NCBI GenBank assembly: GCA_030583905.1
Contig: CP129481.1
Span: 3,564,136 to 3,628,135, forward strand
Reading direction: 5' to 3'
Origin: Anaerolineales bacterium
Lineage (GTDB): Bacteria > Chloroflexota > Anaerolineae > Anaerolineales > Villigracilaceae
Length of the DNA stretch: 64,000 nt
Within the stretch, counting starts at the first letter, position 1. Each line of letters opens with the position of its first letter. This document shows positions 40,460 through 48,985 of this stretch, one piece after another. The position numbers and the translations under genes were made by a program. Below the pieces are notes generated by a model. It was not told where the DNA came from. It made no database searches and saw only the letters and a program-made list of their open reading frames with translations.

Positions 40460-41377
40460 ATGCGAAAAAAACTGCTGCTGTTCGCCATGGTACTGTCTGC
40501 ATGCGGCGCGCCCGTCTCCACACCCGATGCAGACGTTTCGCTCATGCCCTACCTTACCGCCACGTCCGCGCCGACCACCACGCCGGACGTTCTTGTCATC
40601 ATCGAAACGCCTGTTCCCAGCAGTACGCCGCAAGTCTACGCCGTCCAACAGGGCGACACGCTGAGCGGCATTGCCGAAAAATTCAACGTATCACTGGATG
40701 CTTTGAGAGCGGCGAATCCAGACCTGAATACAAGCATCCTCTCCATTGGACAGACGCTCTTCATCCCGGACCCGTCCGCCCCTCTCGCCGCCGCATCGAC
40801 GCCTACGCCCGTGCCTGCTCCCGTCACCCAGACAGTTTGCCACCCCACAGCGGATGCGGGACTGTGGTGCTTCGCGCTCATTCAAAACGACTCAGACGGC
40901 TATCTCGAAAATGTGTCCGCGCAGATCACACTTCTTGATGAAAACGGCGGGGTCATTGCCAGCCAAACCGCCTTCCCGCCATTGGACATTATCGCTCCAC
41001 ATTCATCCCTGCCTGTGTATGTCCATTTCCCGAATATATCCGAGACCATAAAGCCGCAAGTGCAGATACTCAGCGCCATGCAAACCAGTGGAATCCGCTA
41101 CCTGCCTGTTTCACTTCACAACACCATCACCGAAATTGAATGGGATGGCAAGTTCGCGCAGGTGAGCGGACAAATCACTTTGCCAGCAGAATCAGACGCC
41201 GCAACCCAGGTCTGGGTCGCGGCGGTGGCGTATGATAAAAACGGGACAGTGGTCGGTGTAAAACGCTGGGAGGGCGGAGCGCTCGAGCCCGGGGCGATGA
41301 TCCGCTTTGACTTTAGCGTAGCAAGCGTCGGCGGAATCATCGAAGCGGTGGAGTTTTTTGTGCAGGCGCGTCCATAA
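40460..41377 (+). CDS. LysM-domain lipoprotein with FxLYD-like domain
   Basis: 305 residues. Lipoprotein signal LLLFAMVLSAC, a Thr/Pro linker, then a LysM module (VYAVQQGDTLSGIAEKFNVSLDALRAANPDL...GQTLFIPD, about 65-112). After a second Pro/Thr linker comes a beta-rich domain (about 135-305) with QNDSDGYLENVSAQITLLDENG, as in FxLYD-type surface proteins. LysM suggests binding to peptidoglycan or another GlcNAc polymer outside the cytoplasmic membrane. The start ATG 40460 is directly after a −10 box, suggesting a leaderless transcript. Confidence 0.88.
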   Translation: MRKKLLLFAMVLSACGAPVSTPDADVSLMPYLTATSAPTTTPDVLVIIETPVPSSTPQVYAVQQGDTLSGIAEKFNVSLDALRAANPDLNTSILSIGQTLFIPDPSAPLAAASTPTPVPAPVTQTVCHPTADAGLWCFALIQNDSDGYLENVSAQITLLDENGGVIASQTAFPPLDIIAPHSSLPVYVHFPNISETIKPQVQILSAMQTSGIRYLPVSLHNTITEIEWDGKFAQVSGQITLPAESDAATQVWVAAVAYDKNGTVVGVKRWEGGALEPGAMIRFDFSVASVGGIIEAVEFFVQARP

Positions 41378-41463
41378 TGTCATTGCAAGAACGATAGTCC
41401 GAAGCAATCTCCAGTTTCAAGGAGTTTGCTTCGTCGTCGCTTTACTCCTCCTCGCAATGACAT
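41376..41463. repeat. Palindromic repeat, GTCATTGC / GAAGCAATCTCC family, copy 2
   Basis: Begins within the LysM-gene stop codon (TAATGTCATTGC) and ends GCAATGACAT next to the peptide-binding protein gene. Contains GAAGCAATCTCC, as at 4346-4452, with more divergence between the arms. Confidence 0.8.
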
Positions 41464-41467
41464 GTCC

Positions 41468-43066
41468 CTACTTCCCTTCCAACCACATATAACGCTCAAT
41501 GGGAACCGAGATCGGGGAGAAGACAAATCCCTTCACATACGGTTTGACCAGTTCGAATGAAAGCGAGTGCGTGGTGAACAAAACGGGGGCATCGTCCACG
41601 ATGATCTGCTCGGCTTCCTGATACATGGCAATGCGTTTGGTCACATCCTGCTCGACGCGCGCGGCTTCGAGCAGCACATCCAACTCAGGGTTGGAGTAAC
41701 CGCTGTGGTTCTGCGCCGACTGGCTGTGGAACAACACATCGGCAAAGTTCTCGGGGTCGGCGTAATCCGCGCACCAGCCGCCGCCAAAGATCTGACCGTG
41801 ATTGCCGGAATATATCTGGTCGTAGTAATAATTGAACTCGATGTTCTCGATCTTGATCTTCACGCCAAGTTCCTGCTCCCACATCTCCACCAGCGCGGAA
41901 ACGTTCCTGCTGATGTAACTGCCAATGCCTGAAGTGGTGTACACGATCTCAGGCAATCCATTTGCGTATTTTGAATCAGCGAGCAACTGACGCGCTTGTT
42001 CGGGGTCGTGCGGCAAGCCGCGCAGACTGTAATTAAAACCGGGCAAACCGGGCGGATACAATCCCTGTGCCGGCAGGGCAAGTCCGCGCAGAAGAACTTC
42101 GATGAACCGCTGGCGATCAAATGCCATGCTGAACGCCTTACGGACGTTGACATCGTCGAACGGCGGCTGGGTCGTATCGAAGACAACATACCCCGTACAT
42201 AAATTAACGCCGGTGATGAGTTGCGAGTTGAGCGGCTCTTCGGGGTTGAGCATCCGCTCGGCAGAGAACAAGCCCACTCCGGTCAAATCCACTTCGCCCG
42301 TTTCGTAGAGGCGCACACCGTCGCCTGCGTACAACTTCACCATCACATACGGAATGGACGGCGCTCCCAGATAAAAATCCTGGTTCGCCTCATAGGTAAT
42401 GTATTCGAACGATCTCCATTCCTTTAATTTATACGGTCCCGTGCCATTCGGTCGGCGCACCCACTCCGCACCGGTTTCCACATTCGCTTTGTCCACGACG
42501 AAGGCGGTGGCGTAGGTCAACTTGAGCAGGAAGTACGGCTTGGGTGCATCGATGGTGACCTGCAGGGTTTTCTCATCGATGACGTTCAATCCGCTGATGG
42601 AGGACGCCTGCCCCGCGAACTTTTCCTTCACGCCGACGATATCGCCCAGATAAGTCAGCACCGTATCGGACTTAAGCTCGGAGCTGGCCGCCCGTTCCCA
42701 GGAATAGACCACGTCCTGAGCCGTGACCTGACGCCCGTCATGGAATTTTGCGTTTTCGCGCAAGTGAAATGTATACATCATGCCATCGTCACTGACATCC
42801 CATGTTTCGGCAAGATCGGGCGTGAGGTTGAGATGAGGGTCCAGCGAGACCAAGCCGCTGAAGACAAGTTTGTTGCCCGCACCGTAGGTTGTGGCGGGAT
42901 CATATTCCCGCAGATTGGTGGATTCGCCGCCGCTGTACACCAGCGTCTGGTTGAGCGGGACGCCAAACTGCGAGTTGGGAGTCCGCTCCACGCTGGCGGT
43001 CAGGAAGAGGGAGGAGAGAAGCGCGAGGAGGAGAAGTCCCAGTGTGGCTTTCTTTAATTTATCCAT
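41468..43066 (-). CDS. Peptide ABC transporter substrate-binding protein (family 5)
   Basis: 532 residues. N-terminal hydrophobic signal KATLGLLLLALLSSLFLTASV without a lipobox. The SBP_bac_5 core is clear: LVFSGLVSLDPHLNLTPDLAETWDVSDDGMMYTFHLRENAKFHDG, VYSWERA, GTGPYKLKEW, and DDVNVRKAFSMAFDRQRFIEVLLRG. It binds oligopeptides or similar ligands. No permease or ATPase genes are adjacent; instead it overlaps a secreted metallopeptidase gene by 8 bp, suggesting paired peptide generation and capture. Confidence 0.93.
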   Translation of the reverse strand: MDKLKKATLGLLLLALLSSLFLTASVERTPNSQFGVPLNQTLVYSGGESTNLREYDPATTYGAGNKLVFSGLVSLDPHLNLTPDLAETWDVSDDGMMYTFHLRENAKFHDGRQVTAQDVVYSWERAASSELKSDTVLTYLGDIVGVKEKFAGQASSISGLNVIDEKTLQVTIDAPKPYFLLKLTYATAFVVDKANVETGAEWVRRPNGTGPYKLKEWRSFEYITYEANQDFYLGAPSIPYVMVKLYAGDGVRLYETGEVDLTGVGLFSAERMLNPEEPLNSQLITGVNLCTGYVVFDTTQPPFDDVNVRKAFSMAFDRQRFIEVLLRGLALPAQGLYPPGLPGFNYSLRGLPHDPEQARQLLADSKYANGLPEIVYTTSGIGSYISRNVSALVEMWEQELGVKIKIENIEFNYYYDQIYSGNHGQIFGGGWCADYADPENFADVLFHSQSAQNHSGYSNPELDVLLEAARVEQDVTKRIAMYQEAEQIIVDDAPVLFTTHSLSFELVKPYVKGFVFSPISVPIERYMWLEGK

Positions 43067-44435
43067 TTCCGCCTCTTTGATTCTTGTAATTGCCCCTGCG
43101 GACGATGAATCCCAGCACGATGACGCCGACGATGAGCAGGAACAGCAGGCAGAAGCACAATAATGAGATTGTCAGCAGAAGCGGCGGACCCGTCCGTTCG
43201 GTTGGGTTTGCGGAATCACCGAACGAGGAAGTGGGAATGATTTGAGGCGTGGGCGTCACCGCCTGCGGAATGCCGGAGACGGGAACATATGTCGGGACAA
43301 AGGTTGGAGTGGGCTGGGCAGTCGCCTGTGCAGTGACAGGTCGCGGCGCGGCATTGACCGCTTGTCTCCAGGCGTCCTCCAAACCATCGGTGTCAAATCC
43401 ATAGACCTCGCGCAGGGCGGCGTCGATGGGTTTGGCGTCGCGCAGGGCGATGAGCAGGTCCGACATTTTTTCCTGTCCGTGGGTTTCGATCAGGAATTTC
43501 ACGACGCTGTGCGATTGGGCATAAGAAAGATTGGCTTTGTTGGGCAGTTCGGAGAACGAGCCGCTGATGGAACGCAGGGGCAGGAGGTCGTTTCCGCGAA
43601 TGGCTTGGTCGAGCAGGGAACGCATGTTGGAGTCCAACTCGCCTTCGCTGTACATGGCAAGCCCTTCATTCAGCCAGGTGGGGATCGAGCCAAGGCAGGA
43701 GAAGGCAAAGCGCCCGACCAATATATGCGTCAATTCATGGATGACGGTGTTCTTGTCCCAGGCAGAGTTGGAGCCGGAGACGCCCATGATGACAATACCA
43801 AAATCGGAGAATGCCATGCCGCCCGTCCAGGATGGCTCGTACAGGACTGCATCGCGCATGTCGTTGTAGTTGGGGTACACGTAGAGGTCGATCGGTTCGT
43901 CGGGACGCAAGCCCGCCTGCTCACTGTTGCGGCGCAGACCTTCCAGACCGGCATCGAGCATGGTCTGCGCAAAGGAATGGTCCAGACCGTAGTAGTGCAG
44001 GCGCAAATCCGTGCCACTGATGGTTTGCCAGGGATGTTCGTCGTCGATCCATGTGGCGGTTTGCGTCTGGCTGACATATTCTGCGCCGCTCTGGTCGGTG
44101 TAGCGCCAGCGCCACCATAAGTTCGAACCCGGCGGGAGCGATCCGCTTTGACGCATGTCCCACGTCCATGAGATATTGACAGAGGCGGACGGGGTGAATT
44201 GTGGATAGGATTTGGCGAGCACATCGCCGCAAGTCTGCTGTTCGTTGCCGTATTCCAAGGTCACGGAGGTGATGACGGCATTCGCATTGAGCGTAGCGGA
44301 GAAGGTCACAGTGTTGGGGAACGCCAGAGAAACCCGGTCATTTTGAACGTCCGCGAGAGGCGCGGCAGAGGCATGGATCGGGCTCAGGAGCATTACCGTC
44401 AACAGAACGGAGAGAATGGTCAATCGGGTTCGCAT
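43059..44435 (-). CDS. Secreted gluzincin (peptidase MA-like) metallopeptidase, membrane-anchored
   Basis: 458 residues. Signal peptide TILSVLLTVMLLSPIHASA, an N-terminal beta domain (about 25-130), then a peptidase domain with zinc motif VIHELTHILVGRFAF (HELTH) and downstream E in LNEGLAMYSEGELD. A Pro/Thr linker leads to a C-terminal membrane helix (LLLTISLLCFCLLFLLIVGVIV) with a basic tail. So the catalytic domain is outside, tethered to the membrane. Start chosen at MRTRLTILS, preceded by GAGGA. It overlaps the peptide-binding protein gene. Confidence 0.88.
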   Translation of the reverse strand: MRTRLTILSVLLTVMLLSPIHASAAPLADVQNDRVSLAFPNTVTFSATLNANAVITSVTLEYGNEQQTCGDVLAKSYPQFTPSASVNISWTWDMRQSGSLPPGSNLWWRWRYTDQSGAEYVSQTQTATWIDDEHPWQTISGTDLRLHYYGLDHSFAQTMLDAGLEGLRRNSEQAGLRPDEPIDLYVYPNYNDMRDAVLYEPSWTGGMAFSDFGIVIMGVSGSNSAWDKNTVIHELTHILVGRFAFSCLGSIPTWLNEGLAMYSEGELDSNMRSLLDQAIRGNDLLPLRSISGSFSELPNKANLSYAQSHSVVKFLIETHGQEKMSDLLIALRDAKPIDAALREVYGFDTDGLEDAWRQAVNAAPRPVTAQATAQPTPTFVPTYVPVSGIPQAVTPTPQIIPTSSFGDSANPTERTGPPLLLTISLLCFCLLFLLIVGVIVLGFIVRRGNYKNQRGGNG

Positions 44436-44620
44436 CAAAATATCCTCGGTTGGTTTTGCCAACTATATCATCAATTTTTCGTCATGGACAATTAGGACAA
44501 ATTAACGGGGTTTTTGTGACATCCATCCGAAACAAATCTCAGGGTCATTTAATGTCAACATGTAAAATGGGTAGATATTGTTACATTTTGCACTTTGTCA
44601 CATTGACTTGGAGGAACACA

Positions 44621-45100
44621 ATGAAGATGAATAAATTCCTGGTTGGCTTTTTCCTGATCATGGCGGCGGTGGTCTACTTAATAGCCTCCTCCACGCAGGC
44701 GAGCGCGGAGTATTTTTTAACCGTGGATGAGCTGAAGGAAAAAGGCGACGATGCCTACGATAAGAGTTTGCGTCTTTCAGGAGCCGTACTTGGCGATACG
44801 ATCCAATATGATCCGCAGACCCTGACGCTGACGTTCGAGATCGCGCATGTGACCGGCGATAACAAGGAGATCGAGCAGCAGGGCGGTCTGGCGGAAGTGT
44901 TGTATCAGGCAGTGAACGATCCCACCCGTCAACGTGTGACCGTCGTGTATATCGGTCCAAAACCGGACCTGCTCCGCAATGAGGCGCAGGCGATCATGAC
45001 CGGCAAGCTCGGCGAAGACGGCATCTTTTACGCCGAGGAGTTGCTGCTCAAATGCCCCACCCGTTACGAGGAAGCGGTTCCTGATCAAGCCGACAGTTAG
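44621..45100 (+). CDS. ccmE: Cytochrome c maturation heme chaperone, CxxxY type
   Basis: 159 residues: one N-terminal membrane helix (FLVGFFLIMAAVVYLIASS), then the OB-fold periplasmic domain (LRLSGAVLGDTIQYDPQTLTLTFEI, VVYIGPKPDLLRNEAQAIMTGKLGEDGIFYAEELLLKCP). The heme-binding residue is C145 in KCPTRY (CxxxY) rather than the His of E. coli-type HxxxY. Cys-type CcmE proteins are known from Desulfovibrio and archaea (System I*). GAGGA lies 5 nt before the ATG. First gene of the ccm cluster, separated from ccmF by a hairpin. Confidence 0.92.
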   Translation: MKMNKFLVGFFLIMAAVVYLIASSTQASAEYFLTVDELKEKGDDAYDKSLRLSGAVLGDTIQYDPQTLTLTFEIAHVTGDNKEIEQQGGLAEVLYQAVNDPTRQRVTVVYIGPKPDLLRNEAQAIMTGKLGEDGIFYAEELLLKCPTRYEEAVPDQADS

Positions 45101-45107
45101 AAAAGTG

Positions 45108-45140
45108 ACCTGACAGGTTCCCACAGCCTGTCAGGTTTTG
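45108..45140 (+). terminator. Hairpin/terminator between ccmE and ccmF
   Basis: Perfect 10-bp stem ACCTGACAGG / CCTGTCAGGT with a 9-nt loop, followed by TTTGTTT. Probably partial termination, since ccmF follows co-directionally. Confidence 0.7.
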
Positions 45141-45197
45141 TTTCCATCATTAAGATACCCGAAAAAACTTTAGGGTTTCGTAACCAAGGAAATAGTT

Positions 45198-47267
45198 ATG
45201 CTCCCAGAATTTGGATTTGGCGTTTTATTAGTTAGTTTTATCGTTACCATATATAGCGGGGTTGCTGCGGTGTACGGCGTAACGAACAGATCGGCGGCAT
45301 TGGTGGAAAGCGCCCGCCGCGCCCAATTGTTGACCTTCCCGTTGATCACGATCTCATCCATTGTGTTGATCTATCTGCTGGTCAACAACCGCTTCGATGT
45401 GGCTTTCGTCTATGAAGTGACCAGCAAAAGCATGCCCACCTACCTTAAAGTAACTGCCTGGTGGGGCGGGCAGGCAGGTTCGCTGCTTTTCTGGTCGTGG
45501 CTGCTGGCGGTGTTCACATCCGCCATTACCCTGCGCAAATGGGATCGCGACATCGAGTTCCTGCCCTGGGTGATCGTAGTCTCTGCCGTCACGCTGGCAT
45601 TCTTCCTCGGCATGATCGTCTTCTATGAAAATCCCTTCACCCGCTTCTGGCTGGTCAACGGAAATGTGACACCGAGCATGTTCTCCCCATCCGCAGTCGC
45701 GACGGTATTCTCACCGCAAGATGGGCGGGGATTGAATCCGCTTCTGCGCCACCCGGGCATGATCATTCATCCCCCCATGCTTTATCTTGGCTTTGTCGCT
45801 TATGTGGTTCCCTTTGCGTTTGCCATTGCAGCGCTCATCACCGGTCGCACCGATGACCGCTGGACCCGTATCACACGCCGCTGGTCTTTGTGGGCGTGGC
45901 TGTTCCTGTCCTTCGGTCTCGTACTCGGCGGACGCTGGGCATATGATGTGCTCGGCTGGGGCGGCTACTGGGGCTGGGATCCGGTCGAGATCGCGGCGTT
46001 CATGCCCTGGCTGACCGGAACTGCCTTCCTGCATTCCGTAATGATCCAGGAAAAGCGAGGCATGCTCAAGCAATGGAACATGATCCTCATCATCCTGACG
46101 TATGCGCTGGTCATCTTCGGCACATTTCTTACACGCTCTGGCGTGCTTTCCTCGGTTCACTCCTTTGCGAACAGCCCGATCGGTCCATTCTTCATGGGTT
46201 TTGTCACACTGACACTGGTCGCCTCGATCGCTTTGCTGATCTGGCGCTGGCCCCTGCTACAAAGCGAGACAGAGATGAAATCCATGCTTTCACGCGAAGC
46301 ATTGTTCCTGCTCAACAATCTGCTGTTCATCAGCATTCTCGTGGTGTGTTTCTGGGGTGTCATCTACCCGCTGATCTCAGAACTTGCCACCGGTCAAAAG
46401 GTGACGGTCGGTCCGCCTTATTATGAACGCGCGACGGGTCCGCTTTTCGCCGGTCTGCTCTTCCTGATGGCGATCGCTCCGCTCTCCGCATGGGGACACT
46501 CCACCATCCAAACGCTCGGACGCGCATTGTGGAAGTCCTTTGCTCTCGCCGCTGTCGTCACCATTTTACTGACCTTCACATACACGCAGAATATCTATGC
46601 CCTAATCGGGTTCTTCCTCGTGACTCTGGTCTTGTCCGCCACCCTGCATGAGTTCTGGCGCGGCACACGTGCCAGGCAAAAAGCACAGAAGGAGAATTTC
46701 TTTACCGCTCTCACCAGCCTGATGGGACGCAACCGCCGCCGCTATGGCGGATACATCATCCACATCAGCATGGCATTGATGGCAATTGGCATCCTGGGCA
46801 TTGAAATCTTCCAGAAAGAGACGCAGGGAACCTTGTCACAGGGTGAGTCATTGAACATCGCCCAGTACACCGTCACCTACCGCGAACTGGCTTCGTGGGA
46901 AAGCCCCGGCGAAGGCGTGAACTATACCCGCTCGGTCGTGGACATTTACGAGAACGGCATTTATCTCGGTCAACTTGCCCCGCGCATCGACTATTACTAT
47001 GATGCCCAGCAGAACATGACCATCCCCGGACAGCGTTCCACGTTCAGGGACGACCTGTACATCCTGTTGATCGATTGGCAGCCCGTTTCCACGATTGGCG
47101 CGACGTTCAAGATTTACGTCAACCCGTTGGTCAACTGGCTGTGGATCGGGAGCCTGCTCTTCCTGTTTGGGATCATCTTCGCCGCCTGGCCCGATAAAGA
47201 TCCCGCAGACGTTCCCGCGCGCCGCAAAGTGACCCGGGATAACCGTCAGGCGAGCGCCGCGGATTAA
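45198..47267 (+). CDS. ccmF: Heme lyase CcmF / CcmF-type cytochrome c biogenesis protein
   Basis: 689 residues with about 13-15 membrane helices. The WWD motif is DVLGWGGYWGWDPVEIAAFMPWL; other conserved segments are AWWGGQAGSLLFWSWLL, HPGMIIHPPMLYLGFVAYVVPFAFAIAALI with heme-ligand histidines, and a C-terminal extracytoplasmic domain (about 535-650) followed by a last helix. It transfers heme from CcmE to apocytochromes. The cluster order is ccmE-F-H-G with no break apart from short hairpins. Confidence 0.95.
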   Translation: MLPEFGFGVLLVSFIVTIYSGVAAVYGVTNRSAALVESARRAQLLTFPLITISSIVLIYLLVNNRFDVAFVYEVTSKSMPTYLKVTAWWGGQAGSLLFWSWLLAVFTSAITLRKWDRDIEFLPWVIVVSAVTLAFFLGMIVFYENPFTRFWLVNGNVTPSMFSPSAVATVFSPQDGRGLNPLLRHPGMIIHPPMLYLGFVAYVVPFAFAIAALITGRTDDRWTRITRRWSLWAWLFLSFGLVLGGRWAYDVLGWGGYWGWDPVEIAAFMPWLTGTAFLHSVMIQEKRGMLKQWNMILIILTYALVIFGTFLTRSGVLSSVHSFANSPIGPFFMGFVTLTLVASIALLIWRWPLLQSETEMKSMLSREALFLLNNLLFISILVVCFWGVIYPLISELATGQKVTVGPPYYERATGPLFAGLLFLMAIAPLSAWGHSTIQTLGRALWKSFALAAVVTILLTFTYTQNIYALIGFFLVTLVLSATLHEFWRGTRARQKAQKENFFTALTSLMGRNRRRYGGYIIHISMALMAIGILGIEIFQKETQGTLSQGESLNIAQYTVTYRELASWESPGEGVNYTRSVVDIYENGIYLGQLAPRIDYYYDAQQNMTIPGQRSTFRDDLYILLIDWQPVSTIGATFKIYVNPLVNWLWIGSLLFLFGIIFAAWPDKDPADVPARRKVTRDNRQASAAD

Positions 47268-47292
47268 TGCGCAGCCCGCACGGAGACAAACA

Positions 47293-47805
47293 ATGAACAA
47301 GGTTTTTAACAGGAAGTCAGTGCGCATTACGTTCTATGTATTGTTGCTCCTGACACTTGCTTTTGCCGCCACGACCGTATTCGCGCAGGACGAGATCACC
47401 GACGACGAAGTGAATGCGATCGCAAAGCAATTGTATTGCCCTGTCTGCGAGAATACGCCGCTGGATGTCTGCCCGACGGAGGCGTGCCGCCAGTGGCGGG
47501 AGTTGATCCGTTTGCAGCTTTCACAGGGAATGACCGAGGCGGAGATCAAGCAGTATTTTGTGGACAATTACGGCGGGCGTGTGCTGGCTGAGCCGCCGCG
47601 AACAGGGTTGAACTGGCTGGTGTATATCATCCCGCCGGTGATGATCGTCGCAGGCGCGTTCGTCTTATTCCGCTCGTTCCGGGAGTGGACAAAGCCCCGG
47701 GCTGTTGAAACAGGCGCGGGCGGAGATGACGAGGCGGAAGGTCCGTCGCTTGAAAAGGACGATTATGTTACCCGTCTCGAAGAAGAATTGAAAAAAAGGA
47801 AGTAA
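47293..47805 (+). CDS. ccmH: CcmH/CycL-type cytochrome c biogenesis thiol protein
   Basis: 170 residues. Signal/anchor helix at 15-33, then LYCPVCENTPLDVCPTEAC: C49-P-V-C52 matches the LRCxxC redox motif (with LYC), and two extra cysteines C60 and C65 follow, unlike the usual CcmH. EAEIKQYFVDNYGGRVLAEPP is conserved, and a membrane helix lies at about 116-135. It keeps apocytochrome heme-site cysteines reduced. Finding it beside a Cys-type CcmE is noteworthy because System I* typically lacks CcmH. Confidence 0.9.
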   Translation: MNKVFNRKSVRITFYVLLLLTLAFAATTVFAQDEITDDEVNAIAKQLYCPVCENTPLDVCPTEACRQWRELIRLQLSQGMTEAEIKQYFVDNYGGRVLAEPPRTGLNWLVYIIPPVMIVAGAFVLFRSFREWTKPRAVETGAGGDDEAEGPSLEKDDYVTRLEEELKKRK

Positions 47806-47810
47806 TCACA

Positions 47811-47845
47811 CAGACCGGCAGGTCCTTCGTGCCTGCCGGGTCTTT
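47811..47845 (+). terminator. Intercistronic hairpin between ccmH and the DsbE-like gene
   Basis: 11-bp stem AGACC(G)GGCAGG-like arm and CCTGCCGGGTCT with one bulge, followed by TTTT. It could reduce downstream expression or stabilise the ccmE-ccmH message. Confidence 0.5.
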
Positions 47846-47856
47846 TGGAGAATGTC

Positions 47857-48423
47857 ATGATAGAACCAACGACCCCAAAACGCGGTGTACCAGTTTGGGT
47901 ACAGATCATCATCTGGGTCTTTCTGATCGGTCTGCTCGTGCTAGTGGGAATTACGCTGACGAAACGCCAGCAAGGGACGGTGCAACCGGGCGAAAAAATC
48001 CCCGATTTTACTTTGCCGTTGTTCAGCGGATATGAATATGAAGAGCGGAGCGAAGTGAATCTCTCCGATTTTCAAGGCAAGCTGGTGGTTTTGAACTTCT
48101 GGGCTTCATGGTGCAAGCCTTGCGAACAGGAAGCCGCCGAACTCGAGGAAGCCTGGCTGTTTTACCAGCCGCGCGGTGATGTGATCTTCCTCGGCGCGGA
48201 TTATGTGGATACCGAACCGGAAGCGCGTTCGTACTTGAGGAAGTTCGGCATTTCGTATCCCAACGGTCCCGATATGGGGACGAAGATCTCGCAAATGTTC
48301 CGCATCCGCGGCGTGCCTGAGACGTATTTCATTGACCAGAACGGCGTGCTTTATTATGTGAAGGTCGGTCCGTTCACATCCATCAATGAAATAAAATCCA
48401 TCATTGACCAAAAACTCCCTTAA
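47857..48423 (+). CDS. Thioredoxin-like CcmG/DsbE/ResA family protein
   Basis: 188 residues. N-terminal membrane anchor (VWVQIIIWVFLIGLLVLVGITL) and an outside thioredoxin fold: LVVLNFWASWCKPCEQEAAELEE with C86-K-P-C89, then the cis-Pro region RIRGVPETYFID. It reduces CcmH or apocytochrome c thiols. Start set at MIEPTTPKRG by a TGGAGA 5-6 nt upstream. Its place after ccmH supports the role. Confidence 0.92.
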   Translation: MIEPTTPKRGVPVWVQIIIWVFLIGLLVLVGITLTKRQQGTVQPGEKIPDFTLPLFSGYEYEERSEVNLSDFQGKLVVLNFWASWCKPCEQEAAELEEAWLFYQPRGDVIFLGADYVDTEPEARSYLRKFGISYPNGPDMGTKISQMFRIRGVPETYFIDQNGVLYYVKVGPFTSINEIKSIIDQKLP

Positions 48424-48432
48424 GGCGGACAC

Positions 48433-48942
48433 ATGGAATTAGGTTCTATCTTTCTCATTCTGGCTGTACTGGTTGGCGTGGGTGTATATCTGTACGCTCC
48501 GTTCACAAAACGCGCGCGCCGTTATGGCACGGAAGCCGCTCATGAAATTTCGGCGCTGCAAGCCGAACGCGACCGCGTGATCAATTCGCTGCAGGAACTG
48601 GATTTCGATTACAAGCTTGGGAAGATTCCCGCGGAGGATTATCCTGATCAGCGTTCTGCGCTTTTGAAAAAAGGCTCGGACATCCTGCGCAAACTCGATG
48701 AACTTGTGCCTGCTTCATCATCCACCAAGGATGCCGAGTCGCGCATCGAAAAGGCTGCCGCTTCAAAACGCGCGGACTCATCCGCAAAAGATGCGGAGGT
48801 CAACGATGACGACCTCGAATCGATGATCGCCGCGCGGCGCAAACAGCATAAGAGCAAAGCGGCGGGGTTCTGCCCGAAATGCGGCAAGCCCGTGCTCGTC
48901 TCCGATAAATTCTGTCCCTCCTGCGGGAAGGCTTTAAAGTAA
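48433..48942 (+). CDS. CcmI-like membrane protein with zinc ribbon
   Basis: 169 residues. N-terminal helix (GSIFLILAVLVGVGVYLYAPF), a predicted coiled coil (ALQAERDRVINSLQELDFDYKLGKIPAEDYPDQRSALLKKGSDIL) that matches the short CcmI N-terminal pattern, a charged linker rich in Lys/Asp/Ser, and a C-terminal zinc ribbon FCPKCGKPVLVSDKFCPSCGKAL. It lacks the TPR half of proteobacterial CcmI. Position within ccm supports a role in apocytochrome handling. Confidence 0.8.
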   Translation: MELGSIFLILAVLVGVGVYLYAPFTKRARRYGTEAAHEISALQAERDRVINSLQELDFDYKLGKIPAEDYPDQRSALLKKGSDILRKLDELVPASSSTKDAESRIEKAAASKRADSSAKDAEVNDDDLESMIAARRKQHKSKAAGFCPKCGKPVLVSDKFCPSCGKALK

Positions 48943-48985
48943 TTTGTGACGCGTCCGTGACGCGTCACACCCACTGAGGAATTTC

